Of a stretch of DNA of 64,000 bases, positions 18,586 through 27,472 are shown in pieces. Numbering within the stretch: the first letter of the stretch is position 1; each line of letters begins with the position of its first letter. Both the position numbers and the translations under genes were made by a program. Location: positions 1 to 64,000 of the forward strand of contig NZ_JACHDY010000004.1 of NCBI RefSeq assembly GCF_014201315.1. The letters are read 5' to 3'. Source of the stretch: Edaphobacter lichenicola. GTDB lineage: Bacteria; Acidobacteriota; Terriglobia; Terriglobales; Acidobacteriaceae. The notes beneath the pieces were generated by a model. It did not search any database. It saw only the letters and a list, made by a program, of their open reading frames with translations, and had not been told where the DNA came from.

Positions 18586-19605
18586 TTGAAAACCTATCTA
18601 CTCGCAGTCTTGGCGTGTGTGATCGCACTGCCCATCGCCTGGAAGCTCGACGCTCCCTCTTCCTGTTTCCTGCTGGCGGCTATGGCGAGCAGTCTCTACG
18701 GGGGCCGCGGTCCAGGATACCTGACCGCCTTGGTTTCTTCGATCCTCTTCGATCTCTTCTTCCTTCTTCCTCGATTTCACTTCTTTCATTCCCATGAATC
18801 ATATCTACGCCTGGCGGTCTTTATCGCGGCTATGGTTCTTGCGACCGAATTGATTGCTGCCAGACGACTCGCTGAGGAATCGCTGCGCCAGACGCAAGCA
18901 AAACTCGCCCAGGCTACTCAGATAGCAACCATATCGGAGTTCTCAGCCTCAGTCATACACGAGATCAGCCAGCCTTTGAGCGCGATGGTTGCAAATGGAC
19001 AAACCTGCGTGCGCTGGCTTTCAACCGATCCTCCGAACCTTGCCAATGCACAGTCAGCGGCCGAGCGCATCGTGCGGGACGGCAAAGACGCCGGTGGGAT
19101 TATCCAAGGGCTCCGGTCGCTCTTCCGGAGATCACCGCCCGAGAAGACGCCTTTCGACTTACGGCCAATCGTAACTGAGGTTGTCTCTCTCATACGTGGA
19201 AGGGCGGAGAGAGAAAAAATAACGGTTGAGGTGCAATTACCAAAGGATCTCCCCAAGATCATCGGTGATCGGCTTCAGCTTCAGCAGGTCTTGATGAATC
19301 TGGTCTTGAATGGCATGGAATCAATGCGTACCGTCACGGACAGGCCGAAGACGCTGGAAATCCATTCACGAGAGCAGGATGGCATGGTCCTGACTGAGAT
19401 TCGAGATCAGGGAGTAGGCATTGCAGATTTTGAGAAGGTCTTTGATGCCTTCTTCACGACCAAAGAAGACGGCATGGGGATGGGGCTTTCGATCTGCAAG
19501 TCGATCATCGAAGCCCACGAAGGACGTCTATGGGGATCGCCCGGCTCGATGACCGGTACGGTCTTCAGTTTCGCGATTCCGTGCGCGACGGAGGAACGGG
19601 AATGA
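18586..19605 (+). CDS. Membrane sensor histidine kinase (DUF4118-like, HisKA, HATPase)
   Basis: A 339-residue sensor kinase, first gene of a six-gene operon ending at 26497. Residues 1-95 form three or four short membrane segments with a DUF4118-like pattern (SLYGGRGPGYLTALVSS). A coiled linker leads to the HisKA box with phosphorylated His125 in SVIHEISQPLSAM. The HATPase part shows the N box (QVLMNLVLNGMES), G1 (DQGVGI) and G2 (GMGMGLSICKSIIEAH). No extracytoplasmic sensor domain is present, so it may sense membrane or intramembrane signals. Start is taken as TTG at 18586 with GAGG upstream; the ATG at 18578 is out of frame. The stop overlaps the next start (ATGA). Confidence 0.92.
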   Translation: MKTYLLAVLACVIALPIAWKLDAPSSCFLLAAMASSLYGGRGPGYLTALVSSILFDLFFLLPRFHFFHSHESYLRLAVFIAAMVLATELIAARRLAEESLRQTQAKLAQATQIATISEFSASVIHEISQPLSAMVANGQTCVRWLSTDPPNLANAQSAAERIVRDGKDAGGIIQGLRSLFRRSPPEKTPFDLRPIVTEVVSLIRGRAEREKITVEVQLPKDLPKIIGDRLQLQQVLMNLVLNGMESMRTVTDRPKTLEIHSREQDGMVLTEIRDQGVGIADFEKVFDAFFTTKEDGMGMGLSICKSIIEAHEGRLWGSPGSMTGTVFSFAIPCATEERE

Positions 19606-20219
19606 ACTCCGAGAAAGCGATCGTCTATGTCCTGGACGACGACAGCCGAATCCGGGAGGCTTTGTCGGCACTCTTGTCGTCCGCTGGTCATGAGGTAATG
19701 ACGTTCAGCAACGCCGCGGAGTACCTGGTTTTCCAAAGATCCGATGTTCCAGGTTGCTTGATTCTCGACCTTGACCTTCCAGGAATGAACGGCCTCGAGT
19801 TGCAAAAACAGCTGGCTGATGTTGGTGGCCCTCCCATTGTTTTTCTAACCGGCCATGGGGACATTCCCTCCACAGTCAAGGCGATGAAGGCTGGTGCGAC
19901 CGAATTTCTTTCGAAACCGTTCGAACCGGAAGAGCTGCTGCGCGCGATCGACACAGCGATTCGTCTCGATGGCGAGCTCCGGCTGAAGAATGCCGAACTG
20001 AGAGCGATACAGAAGCGATATTCGTTGCTCACACCAAGGGAGCGTGAGGTTCTCCCCTACGTTGTTTCTGGACTGTTGAATAAAGAGACGGCGTGGGAGC
20101 TTGGCACCAGCGAGATCACCATTCGGATTCACAGAGGCCAAATTATGAAGAAGATGGCTGCGCAGTCTCTCGCGGATCTCGTGCGAATTGCTGGAAAGCT
20201 CGGAATTCCAAAGAGCTAG
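19602..20219 (+). CDS. FixJ/LuxR-type response regulator
   Basis: A 205-residue two-domain regulator. Receiver: acidic pocket DDD at 12-14, phospho-acceptor Asp56 in LILDLDLPG, Thr in FLTGHGD and Lys in SKPFEPEE. C-terminal LuxR-type HTH: LTPREREVLPYVVSGLLNKE ending in SLADLVRIAGKLG. ATG at 19602 overlaps the kinase stop by four bases and has GGAGG upstream; an in-frame ATG at 19530 lies inside the kinase gene and is rejected. It is most likely phosphorylated by the kinase at 18586 and may activate this efflux operon. Confidence 0.93.
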   Translation: MNSEKAIVYVLDDDSRIREALSALLSSAGHEVMTFSNAAEYLVFQRSDVPGCLILDLDLPGMNGLELQKQLADVGGPPIVFLTGHGDIPSTVKAMKAGATEFLSKPFEPEELLRAIDTAIRLDGELRLKNAELRAIQKRYSLLTPREREVLPYVVSGLLNKETAWELGTSEITIRIHRGQIMKKMAAQSLADLVRIAGKLGIPKS

Positions 20220-20296
20220 CATCTAATACAAAACGATAATTGGCAGCCAGCAATAGTTCTCCTACGATCAGATTGTTAGTCGAAGGAGAGCTTGCA

Positions 20297-20707
20297 GTGG
20301 CAAACCATCCGCAACATTGCATCGTGGCCCTGGTAGACGACGATGCACGTGTGCGAGAGTCCCTGGAGCACCTGCTCTATTCGGCGGGCATAGAGACCAG
20401 ATCGTTCACTTCAGCCGAAGAAGCCCTTGAGCCTGGTGGGCTCGACTCGGTTTGCTGTCTGATTACGGACGTACGAATGCCTGGTATCGACGGCTGCGAA
20501 CTACAACGACGAGTGGTGGCAATGCTTCCAGCACTGCCAGTCATTTTCGTTACAGCTCATTACGACGATGTGGTCCAGCGGAAGGCTCTGGCTCAAGGCG
20601 CGTTCGCATTTCTATTCAAGCCAATCGATGGAGAGGAGTTCCTCGAGACTGTCGACGGCGCCATGAGGTGGAGTCGAAACAAGGAGGTTTCTGATGTGGA
20701 TTGTTAA
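20297..20707 (+). CDS. Receiver-only response regulator
   Basis: A 136-residue single-domain receiver. It has the acidic residues in LVDDDARV, phospho-acceptor Asp58 in CLITDVRMPGIDG, Thr in IFVTAHYDD and Lys in LFKPIDGEEF; nothing follows that could bind DNA. GTG at 20297 is chosen because GAAGGAG lies eight bases upstream; an in-frame TTG at 20240 would add 19 residues without homology. The end overlaps the start of the RND gene by 14 bases, so the two are probably translationally coupled. A possible role is phosphate sink or relay for the kinase at 18586. Confidence 0.88.
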   Translation: MANHPQHCIVALVDDDARVRESLEHLLYSAGIETRSFTSAEEALEPGGLDSVCCLITDVRMPGIDGCELQRRVVAMLPALPVIFVTAHYDDVVQRKALAQGAFAFLFKPIDGEEFLETVDGAMRWSRNKEVSDVDC

Positions 20708-23700
20708 GCTCGCGCTATCGCGTCCATACACCTTTGTCGTGCTGGCATTGCTGCTGTTCCTGGTCAGTCCGGTGATGATGATGCGGACGCCTGTGGACAT
20801 CTTCCCGTCTATCAATATCCCAGTGGTGAGCATCATCTGGACATTCAATGGTCTTGTTCCTTCTGAGATGGAAACGCGTATCACCTCCATCTATGAACGG
20901 GCTCTAACAACCACCGTTGGAAACATCGAGCACATTGAGTCTCAGTCTCTCAACGGTGTTTCGGTAATTAAAGTTTATTTGCAGCCGCAGGCGAACGTTG
21001 ATGGTGCGATCGCGCAGGTCACTGCGGAGGCACAAGCCACGCTCAAGCAACTACCCTCTGGCATCACGCCTCCCCTCGTCATTCAGTACAGCGCGTCGAC
21101 GGTCCCAATCCTGCAGCTTGGGCTTAGCGGTAAGGGGCTTTCGGAGCAGCAACTGAACGACTTGGGGTCGAACTTCATTAGACCCCAACTGGCCACGGTT
21201 CCTGGAGCGGCAGTGCCACTTCCCTATGGGGGCAAGGTCCGCCAGATCATGGTGGATATCGATTCTTCTCAGCTCAAATCGAAGGGACTCTCACCCGTCG
21301 ACGTTGTCAATGCTGTGAATGCTCAGAACGTCATCCTGCCTTCGGGCACCGCCAAGATCGGAAAGACCGAATACAACGTCGGGTTGAACGGCACACCAGT
21401 CGCGGTCGATCAGCTCAATGCCCTGCCTGTCAAAACGGTGAACGGCGGCTCCATCTTCATCCGTGATGTCGCCAACGTCCGCGATGGCTTCGCGGTACAG
21501 CAGAATATCGTGCGGCAGGACGGTCAGCGTGGGGCTTTGCTGACGATCGAGAAGGCGGGCAGCGCATCCACACTCGCCATCGTTGCCGGGATTCGCGCGG
21601 CACTGCCTCGTATTGCGGCGACCCTCCCCCCAGAGCTTGTGATGCGGCCACTCGCCGACCAATCGATCTTTGTAAAAGCCTCTCTGAACGGAGTTGTTCG
21701 AGAGGGTCTCATTGCGGCCTGCCTCACTTCCATCATGATTCTGGTCTTTATCGGAAGCTGGCGAAGCACGTTGATTATCTGCGTATCCATCCCGCTCTCG
21801 ATTCTTACGTCATTGCTCATCCTCAGTGCATTGGGAGAGAGCATCAACATCATGACCCTGGGTGGCCTGGCTCTCGCTGTTGGCGTATTGGTTGACGATG
21901 CGACCGTCGAGATCGAGAACATGCAGCGGAATGTAGCCATGGGAACGGAATTGCGTCAAGCGATTCTCGATGGAGCCCAGGAGATCGCCGTGCCAGCGTT
22001 TGTCTCCACGATCTGTATCAGCATTGTCTTTGTTCCGATGTTCTTTCTGTCCGGAGTTGCTCGGTATCTCTTCGTTCCTCTCGCTGAAGCAGTCGTGTTT
22101 GCGCTGCTGGCGTCCTATTTCTTTTCCCGCACAATTATTCCAACCCTAGTGATGTTTCTACTCCCGAAAGAGGTTGAGCAGCATCGTCACCCAATCCCCG
22201 GACGTCCCCTCAGCCGCTTTGCCCGCTTCCATGCGCGTTTTGAACACAGCTTTGAAGCGCTTCGCGATAGATACCTCCACCTTCTTACTCAATGCCTGGG
22301 GCAAAGAAAGATCTTCGTGAGCTGCTTCCTCGCGTTTTGTTTGTTGAGCCTTCTGTTGATTCCCCTGCTTGGCAGAGACTTCTTCCCCTATGTAGATGCA
22401 GGTCAATTCCGCTTGCATGTGCGAGCCAAGACAGGCACGCGCATCGAGGAGACGGCCCGTCTCGTCGATCAAGTCGATCGCTACATTCGAACCCAGATTC
22501 CGGCGGATGAGATGGATGGAATACTCGATAACATCGGGCTACCCACCAGTGGTATCAACCTCTCCTACAGCAACAGCGGCACGATTGGGAATGCCGATGC
22601 CGAGGTGCTTGTCTCCCTCAGTACAAAGCACCACCCCACGGCGGATTATGTCGCACGGCTGGGAGAGGATTTGCCCAAGCAGTTTCCAGGAACTTCATTT
22701 TTCTTTGAGCCCGCAGATATCGTCAGCCAGACACTCAACTTTGGCGTTCCGGCCCCGTTGGATATTCAGCTTGTTGGCAAAGACTTCGAAAGCAACTTCG
22801 CCATTGCCTCTCAAATCGCCGAGAAGATGCGGGCCGTGCCGGGAGCCGTCGATGTTCACATCCAGCAGCTGGTGGATCAGCCGCGGCTTCAGTACAACAT
22901 TGACCGCACACGAATTCAACAGGTTGGGTTGACGGAACGTGACGTTGCAGACAACGTCCTGGTATCTCTGAGTTCGAGCTTCCAGACGACACCAAACTTC
23001 TGGCTCAACCCAAAGAACGGTGTGTCGTATAATATCGCGGTACAAACTCCTCAATTTAAGCTCGATTCCATCGATGCAGTGGGCAATATACCGGTAAACT
23101 CTCCCAGCGTTCCGGGGCCACAACTGTTTGAGAATCTTTCCACGATGAGCAGGACGTCTGAGCCCGCCGTGGTCAGCCACTACGACGTTCAGCGCGTGGT
23201 CGACATCTATGGCAGCGTGCAGGGCCGCGATCTTGGCGGAGTTGCGAACGATGTCCAGAGAATCGTAGCCGACGCCACGAAGAAACTTCCGAGAGGAAGC
23301 CGGATTGTCACACGAGGACAGGTTGCCACCATGCAATCATCCTTTACCGGTCTCTTTTACGGACTCGCGTTTGCCGTTGCTCTTGTCTATCTACTCCTCG
23401 TCGTCAACTTCCAGTCTTGGACCGAGGCCTTCATCATCATCACCGCGCTGCCGGCAGCGTTAGCCGGCATCTGCTGGGTTCTCTTTCTTACGCATACGAC
23501 GTTGAGCGTGCCCGCACTCATGGGAACCATCATGAGCATTGGTGTCGCCACTTCGAACAGCGTTCTCGTCATTACCTTCGCCAACGAGCATTTCGCGGAG
23601 AACAAGGATGCATTCAAGGCGGCCCTGGAAGCAGGTGCCACACGGCTGCGTCCCGTCATCATGACCGCGATGGCGATGATCATCGGCATGATTCCGATGG

Positions 23701-23864
23701 CTCTCGGCCTCGGAGACGGCGGAGAGCAGAATGCTCCCCTTGGCCGTGCCGTAATCGGTGGCCTGTTATTTGCGACCGTATCAACGCTGTTCTTTGTTCC
23801 CATCGTCTTTGCCATGATTCGCCAGAAGTCGAATTCTTCCGCTTCGGAGGCAGCCAATGCTTAA
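20694..23864 (+). CDS. RND efflux pump inner-membrane subunit (HAE1/AcrB-like)
   Basis: A 1,056-residue proton-driven transporter of a tripartite envelope pump. The layout is that of the family: N-terminal helix (PYTFVVLALLLFLVS), first periplasmic domain starting RTPVDIFPSINIPVVSI, six-helix block with VGVLVDDATVEIENM (paired Asp of the proton path), a central cytoplasmic linker, second periplasmic domain, and a last helix block. ATG at 20694 has an excellent AAGGAGG six bases upstream, inside the preceding receiver gene. Adaptor and outer-membrane factor follow. Substrate unknown; both small organic molecules and metals are possible, though no CzcA-type metal motif was seen. Confidence 0.95.
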   Translation: MWIVKLALSRPYTFVVLALLLFLVSPVMMMRTPVDIFPSINIPVVSIIWTFNGLVPSEMETRITSIYERALTTTVGNIEHIESQSLNGVSVIKVYLQPQANVDGAIAQVTAEAQATLKQLPSGITPPLVIQYSASTVPILQLGLSGKGLSEQQLNDLGSNFIRPQLATVPGAAVPLPYGGKVRQIMVDIDSSQLKSKGLSPVDVVNAVNAQNVILPSGTAKIGKTEYNVGLNGTPVAVDQLNALPVKTVNGGSIFIRDVANVRDGFAVQQNIVRQDGQRGALLTIEKAGSASTLAIVAGIRAALPRIAATLPPELVMRPLADQSIFVKASLNGVVREGLIAACLTSIMILVFIGSWRSTLIICVSIPLSILTSLLILSALGESINIMTLGGLALAVGVLVDDATVEIENMQRNVAMGTELRQAILDGAQEIAVPAFVSTICISIVFVPMFFLSGVARYLFVPLAEAVVFALLASYFFSRTIIPTLVMFLLPKEVEQHRHPIPGRPLSRFARFHARFEHSFEALRDRYLHLLTQCLGQRKIFVSCFLAFCLLSLLLIPLLGRDFFPYVDAGQFRLHVRAKTGTRIEETARLVDQVDRYIRTQIPADEMDGILDNIGLPTSGINLSYSNSGTIGNADAEVLVSLSTKHHPTADYVARLGEDLPKQFPGTSFFFEPADIVSQTLNFGVPAPLDIQLVGKDFESNFAIASQIAEKMRAVPGAVDVHIQQLVDQPRLQYNIDRTRIQQVGLTERDVADNVLVSLSSSFQTTPNFWLNPKNGVSYNIAVQTPQFKLDSIDAVGNIPVNSPSVPGPQLFENLSTMSRTSEPAVVSHYDVQRVVDIYGSVQGRDLGGVANDVQRIVADATKKLPRGSRIVTRGQVATMQSSFTGLFYGLAFAVALVYLLLVVNFQSWTEAFIIITALPAALAGICWVLFLTHTTLSVPALMGTIMSIGVATSNSVLVITFANEHFAENKDAFKAALEAGATRLRPVIMTAMAMIIGMIPMALGLGDGGEQNAPLGRAVIGGLLFATVSTLFFVPIVFAMIRQKSNSSASEAANA

Positions 23865-25059
23865 TGAGGTTTCCATGACACAGCAAAACACGTCATTCCC
23901 CTCTCCTTTACCTTCTCACCGGAAAAGCGGCGTTCGTCTCTTTCTCCTGGTACCGATTGGACTCTGCCTTGTTGGCGCAGTTACGCTCTTTCTCCGCGCA
24001 CAAGAGAACAGAAAGCTCGCCGTGACGACGCACGCGTTGCAGGCGGAGCCTGTCTCCGTCATTCACCCGCAGAGTGGTGCGCCCAATAGCGATCTAGCCC
24101 TGCCGGGTACTTTACAGGCTTATTCCGATTCGCCCATCTATGCGCGGACCAATGGCTATGTCGCTCACTGGTATGCGGACATCGGAACGCATGTCCATCA
24201 GGGGCAATTGCTTGCGGTAATCGAATCACCGGAAGTTGATCAGGAGCTAAGCCAGGCCCGAGCCAGTCTCAGCCAGGTCCAGGCCAATCTCACTCTGGCC
24301 GGTATCACAGCAAAGCGGTATCAGGACCTCATCACGACCAACGCTGTCTCGCAGCAGGATGTCGACCAGAACAACCAAAATCTGGAAGCGCAAAAAGCAA
24401 ACCTGCATGCAGCGGATGCAAACGTATCCCGCCTTCAACAGTTGCAGGGATTCGAGCGCGTTGTAGCTCCATTTGATGGAATCATCACACAGCGCGGGAC
24501 TGACATCGGAGACCTTGTCAATGCGGGAAACGGAGGGGCCGCATTTGAACTCTTCAGGATCTCCAAAATCGATACGATGAGGATATTTGTTCCCGTACCT
24601 GAGACCTATAGCGAGCAGATTGCCAATGGCCTCAAGGCAACGCTCGAGCTGACGGCGCTTCCGGGAAAACAGTTTGACGGCAGCGTAGTTCGCAGTAGCC
24701 ACGCGATTGATGCCGGATCTCACACCCTCCTTACTGAAATCGACGTACCGAATCCCTCCGGGCAGTTGATGCCGGGAGCCTATGCTGAGGTTCACCTCCG
24801 AGCCTCAGCGCCGATACCTTCGCTGATCATCCCGTCTGAAGCTGTTCTTTACCAGGCCGCCGGTCCTCAGGTCGCCATAGTAACGGACAAGAGCGAGATC
24901 GCTCTGAAGAAGGTCACTCTCGGGCGCGACTTCGGCGACACCATCGAGATCACAAGTGGAATTTCGAACAGTGACGCAGTAGTCGCGAGTCCGCCGGACT
25001 ATCTGATCGATGGAATGCATGTCGAGGTGCAGACCCCTAAATCCGGATCGCAGAACTGA
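23857..25059 (+). CDS. RND adaptor, periplasmic membrane-fusion protein (HlyD/AcrA family)
   Basis: About 400 residues with one N-terminal membrane anchor (roughly 25-45), a lipoyl half-motif in YADIGTHVHQGQLLAVIESP, an alpha-hairpin (SQARASLSQVQANLTLAGIT to LHAADANVSRL), the returning lipoyl half (FERVVAPFDGIITQRG) and beta-barrel and membrane-proximal domains. It links the RND pump at 20694 to the outer-membrane factor at 25067. ATG at 23857 overlaps the pump gene by eight bases and has GGAGG six bases upstream; a second ATG at 23875 has GAGG five bases upstream, so the exact start is open. Confidence 0.93.
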   Translation: MLNEVSMTQQNTSFPSPLPSHRKSGVRLFLLVPIGLCLVGAVTLFLRAQENRKLAVTTHALQAEPVSVIHPQSGAPNSDLALPGTLQAYSDSPIYARTNGYVAHWYADIGTHVHQGQLLAVIESPEVDQELSQARASLSQVQANLTLAGITAKRYQDLITTNAVSQQDVDQNNQNLEAQKANLHAADANVSRLQQLQGFERVVAPFDGIITQRGTDIGDLVNAGNGGAAFELFRISKIDTMRIFVPVPETYSEQIANGLKATLELTALPGKQFDGSVVRSSHAIDAGSHTLLTEIDVPNPSGQLMPGAYAEVHLRASAPIPSLIIPSEAVLYQAAGPQVAIVTDKSEIALKKVTLGRDFGDTIEITSGISNSDAVVASPPDYLIDGMHVEVQTPKSGSQN

Positions 25060-25066
25060 GGATGCC

Positions 25067-26497
25067 ATGAGGTATACCATTCATCGCAATTCAGTAGCTT
25101 TCCTTGCTTGCGTTCTGCTGACCGGATGCATGGTGGGCCCGAACTATAAGAAGCCTATCGCCCCGGTTCCTCCCACATTTACCGGCGCATCCACGACCAG
25201 CGCAAATAGCACTGACCAGAATCCAATCGCATACACAGACTGGTGGAAGGTCTTCCACGACCCCGTCCTGAATGATCTGGAGTCGCAAGCGGACGCTGCG
25301 AACCGAGATATCAAGATCGCCGTTGCTCACGTGGATGAGGCTGCCGCCACTACCAAAGCTACCCGCTCTCAACTGTTTCCATTTGTGGGCACGGACGTAT
25401 CTGCTCTTCGTGCGCGCGAGGCACAGAATCGGCCAAATAACGGCAATACCAGTGGCCGGGCTGCGACCTATAACGACATTCAACTGCCCCTCGTCGCAAG
25501 CTACGAAATTGATGCCTGGGGACGCGTGCGACGGTCGATCGAATCCTCCCGTGCGACTCAGGAAGCCACCGAGGCCGATCTTCGATTCGTGACTCTTTCT
25601 GTCGAGGCCGGTGTTGCTGTGAACTACTACAACCTGCGCGAGACCGACCAGGAACTCACTATCCTCGACAGCACGATTGAGACTTTAAAGAAAAGCCTCG
25701 AGCTGACGACGAACTTATTTCATCATGGCCTGAGCAGCGAACTCGAGGTAAAGCAATCACAGACATTGCTTGATCAGACGATCTCACAGAAGCAGGCTCT
25801 TGAGATCCAACGCGCGCAACTCGAACATGGGCTCGCCGTCCTACTCGGACGTACAGCAGAAGGTTTCTCTTTGCCGAAATCTCCGAATGACGCCGTGCCA
25901 CCGCAGATTCCCATCGGGTTGCCAGCGGATCTGCTGGAGCGACGCCCCGATATTGTTGAAGCCGATCGAAACGTCGCCGCCGCAACCGCACAGATCGGAG
26001 TGGCCAAGGCTGCATACTTTCCTCAACTCTCCCTCACCGGCCTGGTTGGCTACGAAAGCACCAACGCTACCAGCCTGTTGAACTGGCAAAACACGATCGC
26101 CTCTTTAGGTGCCTCCGCAGCTGCACCTATCTTTACAGGCGGCCGGCTGAAGGCCGGTGTGGAGCAGGCACAGGCGACATACAGGCAGTCCCTGGCTCAG
26201 TATGAGAAGACAGTTCTTGTCTCTTATCAGGAGACCGAAGATCAGCTGTCTGCTCTGCATTTTCTGCAAGAACAGTCACAGTCTCAGGGCAGCGCCGTTC
26301 TCGAAGCAACGGAGGCCCAAAATATCGCCATTTCGCGCTACAAAGGCGGACTCGTGAGTTATCTCGATGTAGTGTTTGCAGAGCAAACTGTACTTGCCAA
26401 TGAACGTACAGCGGCACAGATCGCCGGTGAGCGAATGGTTGCATCTGTTGTTCTGATCAAGACACTTGGCGGCGGATGGAACGGGACAACACAATAG
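25067..26497 (+). CDS. Outer-membrane efflux factor, NodT/OprM-type lipoprotein
   Basis: A 476-residue TolC-family channel. The signal peptide ends in a lipobox (LACVLLTGC), followed by the family start MVGPNYKKP and DWWKVFHDPVLNDL; the LLERRPDIVEADRNVAAATA block and the C-terminal repeat with ISRYKGGLVSYLDVVFAEQ are typical of NodT. ATG at 25067 is seven bases after the adaptor stop, with GAGG overlapping that stop. It completes a tripartite pump under one promoter with its own two-component genes. Confidence 0.94.
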   Translation: MRYTIHRNSVAFLACVLLTGCMVGPNYKKPIAPVPPTFTGASTTSANSTDQNPIAYTDWWKVFHDPVLNDLESQADAANRDIKIAVAHVDEAAATTKATRSQLFPFVGTDVSALRAREAQNRPNNGNTSGRAATYNDIQLPLVASYEIDAWGRVRRSIESSRATQEATEADLRFVTLSVEAGVAVNYYNLRETDQELTILDSTIETLKKSLELTTNLFHHGLSSELEVKQSQTLLDQTISQKQALEIQRAQLEHGLAVLLGRTAEGFSLPKSPNDAVPPQIPIGLPADLLERRPDIVEADRNVAAATAQIGVAKAAYFPQLSLTGLVGYESTNATSLLNWQNTIASLGASAAAPIFTGGRLKAGVEQAQATYRQSLAQYEKTVLVSYQETEDQLSALHFLQEQSQSQGSAVLEATEAQNIAISRYKGGLVSYLDVVFAEQTVLANERTAAQIAGERMVASVVLIKTLGGGWNGTTQ

Positions 26498-26499
26498 CG

Positions 26500-26654
26500 G
26501 CGCGAGTGTGCTCGTCGAGATACTCGTCGGTCCACTGCCAGACATTTCCGACCATGTCCATTACGCCGAATGGACTCGCTCCCTGGGGATGCACATCCAC
26601 ATCGCTCGGGGGAAGCCCAGCCGGGGTGGAGGCAATCTGAGTAAGTTGATTCAT
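26500..26654 (-). pseudogene. Remnant of an FGE-sulfatase (SUMF1/EgtB-like) domain
   Basis: Read leftwards, the segment encodes VDVHPQGASPFGVMDMVGN, VWQWTDEYLDEHTRAAI, which is the conserved core of formylglycine-generating-enzyme-type domains (usually followed by RGGSxxR). The expected continuation is lost at about 26500, exactly where the efflux gene on the other strand ends. Neither the start of such a gene nor its C-terminus is present. It is a truncated fragment, probably cut by the rearrangement that joined the RND operon to this place. Confidence 0.75.
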
Positions 26655-26776
26655 CCTGCTCCTTAGAGGCCGTAAGTTCGATGTCTCTATTGGCCTTGAT
26701 GCAATGACAGAACCGAACGCTTGCTGCCACTCTCTTCAATCTCGGGTCTGAGCATCCGCGTAGACACCCGGTAGAA

Positions 26777-27472
26777 TTATTCTTCACGGAAGCGATAGCC
26801 GATGTGGCTCTCGGTCAAGATGTAAAAAGGGTGAGCAGGGTCATCTTCAATTTTCTTTCGGAGTTGGTTGATGACGACACGCAGATATTCACGCTCGTTG
26901 CTGTAGGGCGGTCCCCAAATGGATCGCAGCAGATTTTCGTGCCTGACGGGTCTACCAGCATGCTCCATCAAACAACGGAGGGTCTCGTATTCTTTTGGAG
27001 CGAGGTGGATCTGTTCACCTTTTTTCTCCACGAGGCGGCGATTGGCGTCGAGCGTGATGTCGCCCACTATGCTGATCAGATCTGGTTCTCCCATCGGGGC
27101 GTGGCGACGCCGGATGACTGATCGTAACCTTGCGGTGAGCTCGCGAATCTGAAACGGCTTCGTGACATAGTCAAATGCACCCGCGTCCAACGACTCGACG
27201 ATATCCTCTTCATCGTCTCGAACAGTGAGCATAATGATCGGCAGTCCGGGAAAGATTTGACAGATTCTTCGACACGTCTCCTTGCCCCCCATACCCGGCA
27301 TGTTGATATCGAGAAGGACCGCGTCATAGCTGACCATGCGCAATTGCACGAGGGCCTCCTCTCCGTGATGAGCCTCCCCGACTGCAAATCCCAGCGCCCC
27401 TAAGGTTTCGAACAGGCTCTGGCGTATTCCTGCATCGTCTTCAACGACGAGCACCTTGCTTTTCTGATTCAC
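26777..27472 (-). CDS. OmpR/KdpE-type response regulator
   Basis: A 231-residue DNA-binding regulator. Receiver with VVEDD at 9-13, phospho-acceptor Asp55 in VLLDINMPGMGG, Thr in MLTVRDDEED and Lys in TKPFQIRE; winged-helix effector with LAPKEYETLRCLMEHAGRPV, then HENLLRSIWGPPYSNEREYLRVVI and HIGYRFREE. The wing pattern resembles KdpE, the activator of high-affinity K+ uptake. Start is GTG at 27472, overlapping the kinase stop (GTGA), so the pair is cotranscribed. No kdpFABC genes are in the window; a KimA-like K+ permease lies 5 kb away. Confidence 0.92.
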   Translation of the reverse strand: MNQKSKVLVVEDDAGIRQSLFETLGALGFAVGEAHHGEEALVQLRMVSYDAVLLDINMPGMGGKETCRRICQIFPGLPIIMLTVRDDEEDIVESLDAGAFDYVTKPFQIRELTARLRSVIRRRHAPMGEPDLISIVGDITLDANRRLVEKKGEQIHLAPKEYETLRCLMEHAGRPVRHENLLRSIWGPPYSNEREYLRVVINQLRKKIEDDPAHPFYILTESHIGYRFREE

